NCBI GenBank assembly: GCA_022457155.1
Contig: JAJGOT010000432.1
Location: 310,001-374,000 of the forward strand
Reading direction: 5' to 3'
DNA length: 64,000 bases
Source: Cladopsammia gracilis
Lineage: Eukaryota > Cnidaria > Anthozoa > Scleractinia > Dendrophylliidae
Numbering within the stretch: position 1 is the first letter of the stretch; the number at the start of each line of letters is the position of its first letter. A program made the position numbers and the translations under genes. This document shows, piece after piece, positions 22,741 through 33,639 of this stretch. The notes under the pieces were generated by a model, which was given only the letters and a program-made list of their open reading frames with translations, had not been told where the DNA came from and did not search any database.

Positions 22741-23020
22741 GTCACCAATTGATTAATGAAGACTGTATATGTAAATGCTATTTATTTGGGGATGATTTTG
22801 AGGCTGCCCGCTGGCGATTTTTCACAAAACTGGGGAAGAACTTTAAGAAAAGAAGGTATAATTGTCCTTTTTGAAACATTTCAATCCGAGTCTTATTTTA
22901 TTTTTTAAGGCACCATGGCCACATTAACAAAGTCAACAGGAGTAACAAAGGAACAGAGATCTCATGGCTTATTGTTTTCTAACCTGTTCCTGGCTCACAG
23001 ATAGTACTATGGCGGGCCAA
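22741..23020. repeat. Dispersed repeat R3, intact copy (empty site for the CACTA-like element)
   Basis: GGGGATGATTTTGAGGCTGC ... AATTGTCCTTTTTGAAACAT ... CTGTTCCTGGCTCACAGAT. The same sequence recurs at 23310-23422, where it is cut at AATTGTCCTT, and resumes at 33093-33245 with CTTTTTGAAACAT. The word TTTTGGGCGCCCAGACTTAAG also occurs twice (23020, 23229) around this copy. Confidence 0.85.
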
Positions 23021-23446
23021 TTTTGGGCGCCCAGACTTAAGTAGTTTTTTTTTACGAGTTTACTGGAGACAAATGATGGACAAAATCTAACGACTAGATT
23101 TTCTGAAAATAAACGAAACCAAATGTTGCATGCCGATTAACAATCCACCGTGTTACCATGGCAACAACCTAAAAGCTCAGCAAAAATATCAAAATATATA
23201 GTTTGTTGCTTAATCGTATGCCTCATCAATTTTGGGCGCCCAGACTTAAGTAGTTTTAAAATGACAATGAATGACGCATAGGTACAGTGAAACTGTGTTC
23301 AGCCACGACTGTATATGTACTAGATGCTATTTATTTGGGGATGATTTTGAGGCTGCCCGCTGGCGATTTTTCTACAACAAAACTGGGGAAGAACTTTAAG
23401 AAAAGAAAGTGTAATTGTCCTTCACTGGAAAAGTTGAAAATTTACA

Positions 23447-24465
23447 TACTATGTAAATAACATGTAAATAACATGTAAATAACATGTAAATCACTGAAAA
23501 TAGACTGTAAACGATAATTTACAGACTATTTGGACATTTACATGTTATCAATAATCATGTAAATAACATGTAAATATTAGAGCTGAAACATGTAAATTAT
23601 AGTGAATAGGCTGTAAATTTTGAAGGTATAGGAACAGAGACCATGTAAATACCATGTAAATTGGAAAAGGCGACTTTGTACACAGCATGTAAATTTAAAA
23701 AGAGAGACTGTAAATAACATGTAAATTAGGAAACGGAGGTTATGAAGACCCTGTAAATAACATGTAAATTGAAAAAGGGGGGCTATTAATACCATGTAAA
23801 TTGAAAAGGGGGGGCTGTCAAGACCATGTAAATAACATGTAAATTGAAAAAGGGGGGCTATCAAGACCATGTAAATAACATGTAAATTGAAAAAGGGGGG
23901 CTGTCAAGACCATGTAAATAACATGTAAATTGAAAAAGAGGGGCTATCAAGACCATGTAAATAACATGTAAATTGAAAAAGGGGGCTATCAAGATCATGT
24001 AAATTAAAAAAGGGGGGCTATCAATACCCTGTAAATAACATGTAAATTGAAAAAGGGGGGCTATCAAGACCATGTAAATAACATGTAAACTGAAAAAGGG
24101 GGGCTATCAAGACCCTGTAAATAACATGTAAATTGAAAAAGGGGGGCTGTCAAGACCATGTAAATAACATGTAAACTGAAAAAGGGGGGCTATCAAGACC
24201 CTGTAAATAACATGTAAATTGAAAAAGGGGGGCTGTCAAGACCATGTAAATAACATGTAAATTGAAAAAGGGGGGCTATCAAGACCCTGTAAATAACATG
24301 TAAATTGAAAAAGGGGGGCTGTCAAGACCATGTAAATAACATGTAAATTGAAAAAGAGGGGCTATCAATACCCTGTAAATTGAAAAAGGGGGGCTATCAA
24401 GACCATGTAAATAACATGTAAATTGAAAAAGGGGGGCTATCGAGACCCTGTAAATAACATGTAAA
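23447..24465. repeat. Left subterminal array: about 19 units of 43 bp
   Basis: The unit contains two ATGTAAAT words (CATGTAAATAACATGTAAAT) followed by TGAAAAAGGGGGGCTRTCAAGAC. Units are highly similar from about 23640 to 24465; the first 200 bases hold only the ATGTAAAT part. The motif reappears inverted at the right end. In CACTA elements such subterminal repeats bind the transposase. Repetitive peptides encoded by chance here are not genes. Confidence 0.95.
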
Positions 24466-24689
24466 TTCAATGCTGTGTCTTCAACTGAAAAGCATTTTTG
24501 CAACACCATACCATAATTTGAAGACCTTACTGTTTAGAGAAGTACAACTGTCAGTCTAGCAATGCAATTTGTTTCAATTTAATGCTGGTTCCTTTTGTCA
24601 CATAAAATATTCCATGCCACAAACATGACTACAACTTTACAGTTTTAACCGGAACTTGCAAGGCAAGGCAAGTCACTTTAAATGCATAC

Positions 24690-24760
24690 ATGATAATGAT
24701 AATAATAATCTTTATTGAGGATGCCAACGTCACCAGTAGTGGTCCTCTCCTAAGACTATA
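24690..24760 (-). mobile_element. 3' tail of a retroelement
   Basis: On the minus strand: ...GGAGAGGACCACTACTGG...CCTCAATAAAGATTATTATTATC, an AATAAA-like signal followed by an (ATT)n tail. No coding part. Confidence 0.45.
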
Positions 24761-24922
24761 AATTATGTTAATTATCTTTCACTTGTTGAAAAAAACATCA
24801 TGAACATCTGTAGCCCTGGCCAAATGGAAAGACAAGTCGACATAAAAAATAAGTTGCATCAATACCTTTTGTCCAATTCAATCAAGCATAGATTCTAGTT
24901 GACGCAAGCTTTTAATAGGTAA

Positions 24923-25825
24923 CTTAAGATCCACGACGACAACATGGACGACGACCAGAAGTGAGATTCACGCAATTTTCCCACGAATTCTGTCGTCGTC
25001 CTCTCGTCTACAACGACCAAGGCAGTAGTTTCACATTGTCGTGCAAAGGAGTTTCATTTTTGCTTGTCTATTTTACGAAGCCAGCGAATTGGATTAAAAA
25101 TTTGACTGTATACCATGTGTGTGCTTTCGTGTTGTTTACTAACTGGTGGCAAGACGAGGAAAAGGCGAACCAGTAAGTCGTAAATGTATTTTTATCTTTA
25201 AAACTTGCCCTTACAGTCAAAACAACTGGATCGAAAAAAAATTATTCATGACTGCAAGCAGCTGGCCACAAGCATTGAATAGAAGAATTTAATCACTTGT
25301 ACTCTGGAATTTACGTCTCTGTAATATGTAAAAATATATTGAATCTTCAGCAGTGAACCGTTTCATTTTGTTACTTTTTTGCAGATGTGGTTATTTAGAC
25401 TCACAGCCAAATACATTGTTTTTGCCAACTCTTGTAATTAATTGTGTATTGGGTTTATTTTTGGGGGACCAAACTTTGTATGCAATTCCGAACATGATAT
25501 ACTGATGTGCCGGGAACTCGGCAAAACACTCAGACTCGGCCATTTCATACAGCATGAACTTTCAATATTCTCCATGGGGAAAAATCAAGATTTTTGGACT
25601 CAAACAGGTCAAACAAAACTGGAAATTATTCGTTGTTAATAAAGTTTAATCCATGGCTAATCTCATCTTGAGCGATACGTTTTCAACAAGCCAAATTCAA
25701 AATAAGTTGTCGTCTACCTGCCGGCCACATCTTAAGATTTCATTTTCCCACCAAAACCGATGTCCTCGGACCAGTCCTCCTGCGGTCTATAGACGTTGTC
25801 GTTGTCTCATTCATTGTAGATCTTA
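24923..25825. repeat. Possible decayed TIR element
   Basis: AACTTAAGATC with nearby ACGACGACAAC at 24919-24945 is mirrored by GTTGTCGTTGTC...GATCTTAAGTT at 25797-25831. The match is short and imperfect; no target duplication was seen. No coding content. Confidence 0.35.
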
Positions 25826-25831
25826 AGTTCT

Positions 25832-28800
25832 CTAATATCACTTAGTCAACCACTGCAAGTTATCATGTACATTGAAATGGCTTGTTTTGCAATTTGGAAC
25901 AACTTGCATCTAGACATATACTTGCAAGTCAGTTTGGCCAGAACATAAGTGGGTATTTTTCTGCCCATGACTAAATAATATTCAAGCAAGTTTTCAGAAG
26001 AATTTGTCAAAATATATTTTCATTGAATTTTGTCATTTCCACACCAATAAGGTCAGCATTTACATGCAAACACAATGGCAGCTGACTATGGCATAGTCTT
26101 TTGTCATAAAAACTGGCATTTTATGCCTGACTATATAACTCATATCCTACTTTTAGTAGATCCTATATGGCACAGTAACTGATCATTCTTTTAGAATTAT
26201 TTGTTTCTGTTTTGCATTGTTCCTTTCAAAAAGCTACATGTGCACTACAGTGTACATTGACTACAGCTTTGGTATGTTTTCTGCCAGAGTTTGGCCATGG
26301 GGATGCTCTTGCTCTTGAAGCCTGCGAAACAAAACAAAAAAACAGCTGCAGTGAGCAGAAGTCTGTCTTGTAGTAGTCTGCCTGATAACTAAGGCAACTG
26401 CCCTTCGCATCCATTTTTTATCAAAAGAAAAGTGGGCAGCACAGTCAGCAGCTAGACCGGTTTCGTGATACAAATTTGTAAGAGTTTAATGGATGGTAAG
26501 CACAAAATGTTGCGATACTATACTGTCAAATTATTTCAGTCAGTTTATGTTCTTGATGTAAAGAATTGTTTTGGAGGAGATGTGGAAGCTTACATTCAGA
26601 AGGGGTTATAACTCGAAGAATTTTGTGGGCCTATAACTGGGTGGGCTTAGGCTATGTTCACACTTGGTGCCCGAGCACTAGTGCCTGGGTACCCGCACAA
26701 AATGGTGCTGTGTTCAGACACTGGGTACCCAAGATATTAACATGTTCACATTCTGAGTGTACAAGGGAATTGTGGGTACGCAAAGCAGTGGTTTGTGGGT
26801 GTAGTGCCTCGCAACTAACGTAAAACATGTGCACACTGGGAACCAGTACCCACCAAAGGTATAGTATTAACACAGTGATCACAATCCAATTTTCCCAGAG
26901 AATATCAATAAAACACAGTCATGAGTTTCTGAGAATTAGGAACTGATAAAAAAATCAGTAACCAAGGGACAATGAATAAAATGCTGGTCCCTGAATAAAC
27001 ACCTGGTTCAAATTGTTCTGGGTTAACAATACCAAGTTTTAAACAAAGACCATGTTCAACATTAACTCAAGAAAATACACAATGTGCCATACAATTAGCT
27101 GCAGTTTATCAGATTATACCACAAATGTTTGGCAGGGTAAATTAATCATGTCTAGGTCAAAAAGAAAAAAAACAAAACAAAACCAAGTTATGTTATTCCA
27201 TACAGTAGTCAACTAAATTGCTGATTTTAGATCAGACCTAAGGTTCCCATTTGAATAATGTTTGGTGCTGCAGCAAAATATTAACAAATTATAAAATATT
27301 AAGACAAATATTAACATGTTGGTGCCCATGTCAGTTACTTGGGTGCCTAACTGCTACCAGGCTCCTGTTAGAAAACAGCCTTAACATGTACATGGACATA
27401 TAACATCAATTATTCTCTCACCATAAAAAGCTCTCCTTGAATCTCTTTGAATGATGCCATTTCTAATGTGAAAAAAAAAAATGAGAAAATATGAAGCATA
27501 CTCCCATATCACTGCTGCATTAAATTGTATATTATCCTCATATTACCAGTGAATAAGATGGGTATGGTTGATGTAAATAATATACATGAACATCGTCTTA
27601 AGAATGAAAACTGACTTGTAACTACTAAACGTTATGACATGGGTTTAGATGGGCATTGGCACATGGGATAAGTCTCTGCAGTTACCATATGGTAATAAGG
27701 CAAAATTTTGACCCAATTTTGTCTGCACTCTCGTACATGTAAGCGACCACCTCCCGTAAGCGACCACCTCCCGTAAGCGACCACCTAGGCTTGACATTTT
27801 GGGTGGCCGCTTACGGGAGGTTCGACTGTATTCAAAAGAAATGTTAACCTATTTATTCTGTTTACCTTTACAGAATATTTTTAAAGGCTGGTTAAATTTC
27901 AAAACAATGCTGGCTTAATTAGAAGAAATATCTGTGTATATTTGCTTGCTTTGACTTATTGAACCTAACACTGGTGAACAGAGCCGGTGAAATAATTCCA
28001 GCTAGTAAAAATATAAAACAACAGCTACTCAGCTCAACTACTCAGCACACAACTGTCCTGCTGTGTTTGTTTATGGTTATGTTATTTTTAGTTCAAAATC
28101 AATCTTCCTTTTTCTCACAATTTTCTGAATTTTCTATGGTATGAGCATGAATCATTCAGTTTTATTCCATCTCACTGTATATTTTGCTGTGACCAACAAA
28201 AGCAGAAGTCATTCACCTGAATTTTATCCAAAGCATGCTAGGAAGACAGTAATATCCTCCTTTCAGTGTACATGTACATTGTAGTTTGAAGACAGAACAC
28301 TGTAAAGCATAAATTTTGCTTTTGTCTTGATGCATATTCACACTCTAAAATACCATGAACAACAATACATATAATACAGTGAAAACAGAATTTCTTTGAA
28401 TCCTACATTACCTAGCTTGCACTTCATATTGATACTAAAAATTTCAAGTCACAATGTAACCGACACCGCCGTACATGCATAAGAAAAACACCCTCACCTC
28501 TCTGTACAGTTACATTTACAGCTGTATATTTGGTTATTTATTACTTAACCTTTTTTGTTTTAACTGAATTAGAATATTTGATTTCACATTGGGAGTTTGA
28601 AAAGAATGATACAATCCATTCACAATTACAGTGTATAAACATTCATTTTGAATAATGTGCAGAGAGGCGACCAATAATTTTTAACTTTAATACTCCATAG
28701 TACGATATACAACTCAAGTCAATCCCACTCTGACTCATCAAGACCAACCGGCTATTTTTATGTAAGATTACTGTCTTTAGGTGATCAACCAAGTTACAAT

Positions 28801-29392
28801 CTTGGATGTTTTAAAATTCAGACTGCAGATTACAGACTGGCATAAGTGCATATTAGGTACATTTGTATCAAGTGCAGTGGGTATAAAATGCAGACTGAGA
28901 CCAAAACTGTCACTTGATCCTAATTTATGACTTACATGTAATCTATCAAGCAATCTGCTGTAAAACTGTCCTACTACAGATGCAAGCCTTCAAGTAGATG
29001 TATTCTATTTTTCACAATCACACAGGATAACTGTGAACATATTTAATCTGTAATCATAGCTGCACACCGCTGTAGGCACTAAAAAATAGTTTTGGTCTTA
29101 CAACTGTATATTAATATAGTCAGCATTTTATACTCAGTCTGGAGTCCAAAATCTTAAGTCTATAATGACTTTGATTTATAACACAACATAGCATTTGATG
29201 GCAAGAATTAGCAGCAAAACAAGTCAAATATGCCAAGTTATTATTTGACATAGCATTCAGAGTGCAAATACGCATCAAATTGAGTTCAAATATGACACGT
29301 TATTACACTCTTCTGACCATGCGTTAGGTAAAGCAGTTTCAAAAACTTAGTTTTAGGAGGTTACTGTTGTATAATAAGTAAGTAACTGTTAT
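25832..29392. other. CACTA-like element interior, no gene recognised
   Basis: AT-rich sequence with only short chance frames. It contains a small palindromic MITE at 27727-27831 (GTAAGCGACCACCTCCC twice, then GGTGGCCGCTTACGGGAGG) and, at 26650-26850, imperfect direct and inverted GGGTACC/CTGGGTACCC words. No transposase motif was identified. Confidence 0.5.
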
Positions 29393-29396
29393 TTAA

Positions 29397-29946
29397 AGTG
29401 CCCCTGCGATCAAATTTTATAATTGTTTTTATTTCATTTTTTGAAAGAAAATATTGTAATTACTGCCCAGTCCAAACCGTTTTTCAATCTGATCGCGGGA
29501 AAGCGGTTTTATTCGATTGTACTTTACTCATTTTCACGGCCGCCATTACATTTGCATGTTCCAGTAGTTTCAAGAGAAGCCAGAGAAAGTGACGTCAAAG
29601 ACTCGCTGGCTTAAAATTGCAGTGTGTGAATACAGCTTATTTAGTATGCGGCACGGGAATTTTGAGCTTTCAGATTGCCAAACTCGTGTTTTGCATACTA
29701 AAGAAGCTGTATTCACACGCTGAAATTTTAAGCCAGCGAGTCTTTGACGTCACTTTCTCTGGCTTCTTTTGAAACTACTGGAACATGCAAATGTAATGGC
29801 GGCCGTAAAAACGAGAAAAGTACAGTCATAAAAAACCGCTTTCCCATGATCAGATTGAAAAACGGTTTGGACTGGTCAGTAATTACAATATTTCCTTTCG
29901 AAAAATGAAATAAAAAACAATTATAAAATTTGATCGCAGGGGCACT
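29397..29946. mobile_element. 550-bp foldback MITE with TTAA target duplication
   Basis: Almost the whole element is one long inverted repeat: AGTGCCCCTGCGATC at the left is mirrored at the right end, and the arms (about 230 bases each) pair throughout, around a 70-base centre. TTAA lies at 29393-29396 and 29947-29950. Arms differ by a few substitutions. Non-coding; piggyBac- or Kolobok-type. Confidence 0.9.
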
Positions 29947-30039
29947 TTAAGCACGATGGGTATTAAAGCTAGAAAGCTCGTGGGGTCGTGCACTATATTA
30001 CATTACAAACTATTTGCATCTATTTATTACATTACGAAC

Positions 30040-30440
30040 TATTTACATCTAAAAATAATGAACTTATTCAGCAAAAAGTTGAGTAACAGCTGGGTATTTT
30101 TACTCATCAGTTTTGATTTTTTTAAGCCTTGTAAAAATACTCAGCCATATTACACAGCTTCACGCTGAATAACCTTTATTTATTACACTTGTCTGACCAT
30201 AGGCTAGGGTAAACAGTAATTTTTTTCAAAAACTTAGATTTTGGAAAAGATGATTGCTGCATAGTAGTAATAATCTGTAAACTATATAATAACATGTACA
30301 TGTATAACAAACAATTTAATCAGCAGAAAGTTGTGTAATGGGGCTGGGCATTTTAACTTGTCGGCTTTTAGTTTTTCTCACCTGACATGTAAAAATACAA
30401 AGCATATTACACAACTTTTCGCTGAATAACCTATATTATC
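30040..30440. repeat. Tandem pair of hairpin-forming segments
   Basis: About 30040-30190 and 30293-30440 align; each runs from ...AGCAAAAAGTTG(A/T)GTAA... through GTAAAAATAC to ...GCTGAATAACCT. Each unit has inverted arms (TTCAGC...GCTGAA). The adjoining ...CTGACCATRSGYTAGG... TTCAAAAACTTAG word also occurs twice (29310, 30190). Confidence 0.6.
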
Positions 30441-30626
30441 ATATGACCCGTACAGCTCTGCGAACCTTTCCTTTGCAAAACCATTGATGAAAGTCCCGTA
30501 TGAGGGCCGTACGCATTTGGGCGAGCGAGGCCGGAAAAAGGAGTACGGCCCTACTACAAAAGCGGACGTCCGCGCGCATTAAAATTCCAAGTAATTTTGT
30601 CTCCAAATTGGTCATATGATAAAATG

Positions 30627-30870
30627 CTTATTGACTAAGTTAGGTCGGGCCAGATGGGAAAATATTTGGCTCTCGGTCATGGCGCACGGACCTCGCATGC
30701 CATGACCTCGAGCCAAATATTTTCCCATCCGGCCCTCCCACTTAGTCAATAAGTACATATTTATACTGACCAGTCACAATACAATCTGCAATACAAATAC
30801 AAATATTTTCCCATCCCGCCCTCCCACTTAGTCAATAAGTCATATTTATACTGACCAGTCACAATACAAT
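30627..30870. repeat. Inverted repeat with a partial direct duplication
   Basis: CTTATTGACTAAGT...GGGAAAATATTTGGCTC (30627-30675) is mirrored at 30708-30753. The right arm and 40 further bases (ATATTTATACTGACCAGTC) are repeated at 30804-30872. Non-coding. Confidence 0.75.
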
Positions 30871-31373
30871 CTGCACATTTAAGCTTAATTTAAACTTAAT
30901 GTTGTTGTTTTAATGATTTAAATATTTTATCAGTTATACATGTACATATAAGCTTACAAACAGCTTGAAGCATTCAAGGTATTTCCAAGTAAAGGCAACC
31001 GCCATGAGAACAAGCCCCCTTCATGTTTTGTAAAGCTTTGCAGGTATAAACTTATTGTAAATATCAACGAGCGTTCATGTATTGACATGTGTTCTTGTAA
31101 CCCTCTATAAAATGTACCATGTGTATTTCTCAGATCTGTTTCGATTCATTTTCTATCAAGTTGTGACAGTTTAAAGTGAAATATCCCACCAATTTTATGA
31201 AACTAGACTGATTTGAGCATTTAGCATTTCGAAAATCAATTGAATCTGAACTAACATTGTGCACATTTGAGTTACAAGCAGAATCATGCCAGAAATGCAC
31301 GCATGGTTGACTGTACAAATTAAATCGAAACGCTACCCAGCGGTAAAACATACCTGCAAAGATGCGTGGGTTC

Positions 31374-31517
31374 TTCTTCATTCTTTTACGGCGTTTTGTA
31401 TTGAGATTTCCACTGAATAAAACCGTTTTAAGGCCCGAAGCCTCGCCAGAAGTCAAATTCGACCGCCATTGACCATTGAATCCCGCCTTCGCTGCCTTCG
31501 GGTCAGCGGCCTTATAT
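31374..31517 (-). other. Possible captured exon, unrecognised
   Basis: A minus-strand frame open for about 50 codons (…KAADPKAAKAGFNGQW…, then a basic NTKRRKRMKKNPRIFAG) ends exactly at a consensus donor GGTATGT. The frame opens after a TAA at about 31520 and includes no in-frame ATG before the basic stretch except a late one. It could be an exon captured by the CACTA-like element or chance. No family was recognised and no second exon was found. Confidence 0.25.
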
Positions 31518-32355
31518 TAATCCGAGGTAGATGAGTCATGTATAAGGACATAGATTGTACCCTTTCATACGCCCTAAAGATTTTGAAGAATTAACTTCCC
31601 CGTTTTCAAGGAGTCGGCTGAGGAGAATCTTGCTTCTGCTTATGGAATTGCGCTCCTAGAATAACTGAAAAACCCCAGGATCGATCAGGATCCTCGTAAA
31701 GGGTAAACGTTTTCAGGTGCTGACGACATATCAGCCATTTACTCAACCCACTGAACCTGAACATTTGGAATAGAATACGCAACTTTTCAGACTTCTACGA
31801 ATCACTCTTCGCAATTTAAAGTTGGCCTATTTTATTATTTTAGTTTTTAATTTATCAGTGCTGGAACAATTTCAATAAGGGGACCGCCTTGTTTTCCATG
31901 AGAATTCTGTCGCGTGTCACGCGTCACGCGTCACATGCGCGACATCTTTTTCAAATAAATTATTCGTACTTTTATTATTCGTTAAGCTATTCTACCAATA
32001 CCGAACGCTAAGTAATCTTGACGTTGGCTCTGGCTGTTGTTGCAGTTTTATTTCCCGAATGACGCCGGCATATCAACAATATGAGTGCACGCTCAAGCGC
32101 TTCTTTTACAGGGATTTATCCCATGTGTTTATCAATCTGCTCCTGGTCTCGCTATTTTCATTTACACGACTTTTAAAGGGTTACATGATTCATTGTTACA
32201 CAGTTTCTAGCGTCTCCCTTTTACAATTACATGGTTTTTACATATATGGATTCCATAAATATGTAGTTCTCAATAAGTGCATTTTAAGCTATAGATAGTA
32301 AAGAAGTTACCATCGATAAAAGTTGGAAGTTTCGATGAAATCCGATTGTATGGCT

Positions 32356-32560
32356 TTTAGGGGAGCAGGGGTGGTGTAGTGGTGAGAGAACTCGCCTCCC
32401 ACCAATGTGGCCCGGATTCGATCCTCGGTCCCGGCGTCATATGTGGGTTGAGTTTGTTGCTGGTTCTCTCCTTGCTCCGAGAGGTACTACGGTTTTCCCC
32501 TGTCCTAAAAAACCAACATTCTAAATTCCAATTCGATCTGGAAAGAGGACCTGCATGGAC
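32356..32560 (+). mobile_element. tRNA-derived SINE
   Basis: GTGGTGTAGTGGTGAGAG (A box) and GGATTCGATCCTCGG (B box) are spaced as in a tRNA gene, followed by a body with GTGGGTTGAGTTTGTTG and CTCCGAGAGGTACTACGG. This is a common layout for cnidarian tRNA-related SINEs, from memory. It lies inside the CACTA-like element. The 3' boundary is uncertain. Confidence 0.7.
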
Positions 32561-32699
32561 CTTTAAGTTATTGGGGGTAACGAATAATTACAATAGAGTG
32601 AAGCAGGGGAAACAGCCTTTAGTTCTAGTTATCCAGAAGTTCGATACTGAGACTCCACAGTACACAGTTTCAATAGCCCTCCTTTTCTCACTTACTTGA

Positions 32700-33080
32700 A
32701 TCACTATTTACGGTACATTTACATGATCCAATAAAACATGTAAATTTAATTTACAGGGTTTCAACAGCCCCATTTGTGGTAAAGACATTTACATGTTATT
32801 TACAGGATAATTCCAAACATTTACATGTTATTTACAAACGAAGATACTGTAAATCTACCTAAAAAAATTTACATGTTATTTACATGTTCTTCAAATTATA
32901 ATCCCAGAAAACGACCCTGTAAATCACTATTTACAGTACATTTACATGATCTATTGAAACATGTAAATAACATGTAAATTGTTTTTTACAAATCCTTAGT
33001 ATGTTAATTACAATTTACAAATCATGTAAATCCAGATTTACATTTTGTAAATTGGATTTACATGTCCATGTAAATTTTCA
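32700..33080. repeat. Right subterminal array of the CACTA-like element
   Basis: At least eight ATTTACATGTTATTTACA-type words, inverted relative to the left array, with more divergent spacers and none of the GGGGGG block. Together with the left array this marks both ends as one element. Confidence 0.85.
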
Positions 33081-33639
33081 ACTTTTCCAGTGCTTTTTGA
33101 AACATTTCAATCTGTCGAGCCTTATTTTATTTTTAAAAGCACCATGGCCACATTAACAAACCCAACAGGAATGACAGTTAATAACTAAGGAACAGAAAAT
33201 TCATGGCTTTTTGTTTTCTAATCTGTTCCTGGCTCACAGATTAGTGGCGGGCGAGGAGGAGACAAGGTAGCGCAGAGTTGGAGAGAAAGCGGCCTATTTC
33301 CCTTAAACCGGGACAATATCCTACCGAAATATCGACATTTCGCTTACCAAAATCGTTCTCAGAGGTTTGTCGATTGGGTTTGACGTTGCCCAATAGACAA
33401 TATTCGTATTCTCGGTATTGAAGAACTAGCTTGTAGTCGAGGCTCAGGCAGCTCAGGCAGGCATGATCGATTCTACACAGCAAAACAGAACAGGTAGTTT
33501 GGGGATAAAGTGCAATGTTACAGGGATGGAAGTGGATTACAACAACGACAACTTTATTTTTTCTATCCATACAATCAAAAAAAATTTACATGAAATGAAA
33601 TTAAAAAGCAAAAAGGGTATTGGCTTCGTAAAATAACTA

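Larger units (their letters stand above)
23423..33092. mobile_element. 9.67-kb CACTA-like DNA transposon, non-autonomous
   Basis: Perfect 25-bp inverted ends beginning CACTGGAAAAGTTG and CTT on both sides (23420-23422, 33093-33095). The intact R3 copy at 22741-23020 shows the unoccupied site with a single CTT, proving insertion boundaries. The CACTG start, 3-bp duplication and large subterminal arrays of a short motif fit the CACTA/EnSpm (CMC) superfamily. No transposase-sized frame is present. The interior holds other repeats: a LINE tail, a TTAA MITE, a SINE and tandem duplications. Confidence 0.85.

Noticed and set aside
23447..24509. Regularly spaced repeats resembling a CRISPR array, and long repetitive frames such as ...PLFQFTCYLHGL...
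   Set aside because: Units are contiguous 43-bp copies without unique spacers, in an animal-like genome; the frames are by-products of the repeat and lie in a transposon end.
24923..25176. Possible captured exon (frame 24961-25176)
   Set aside because: No splice sites or recognisable motif; overlaps a decayed inverted repeat.
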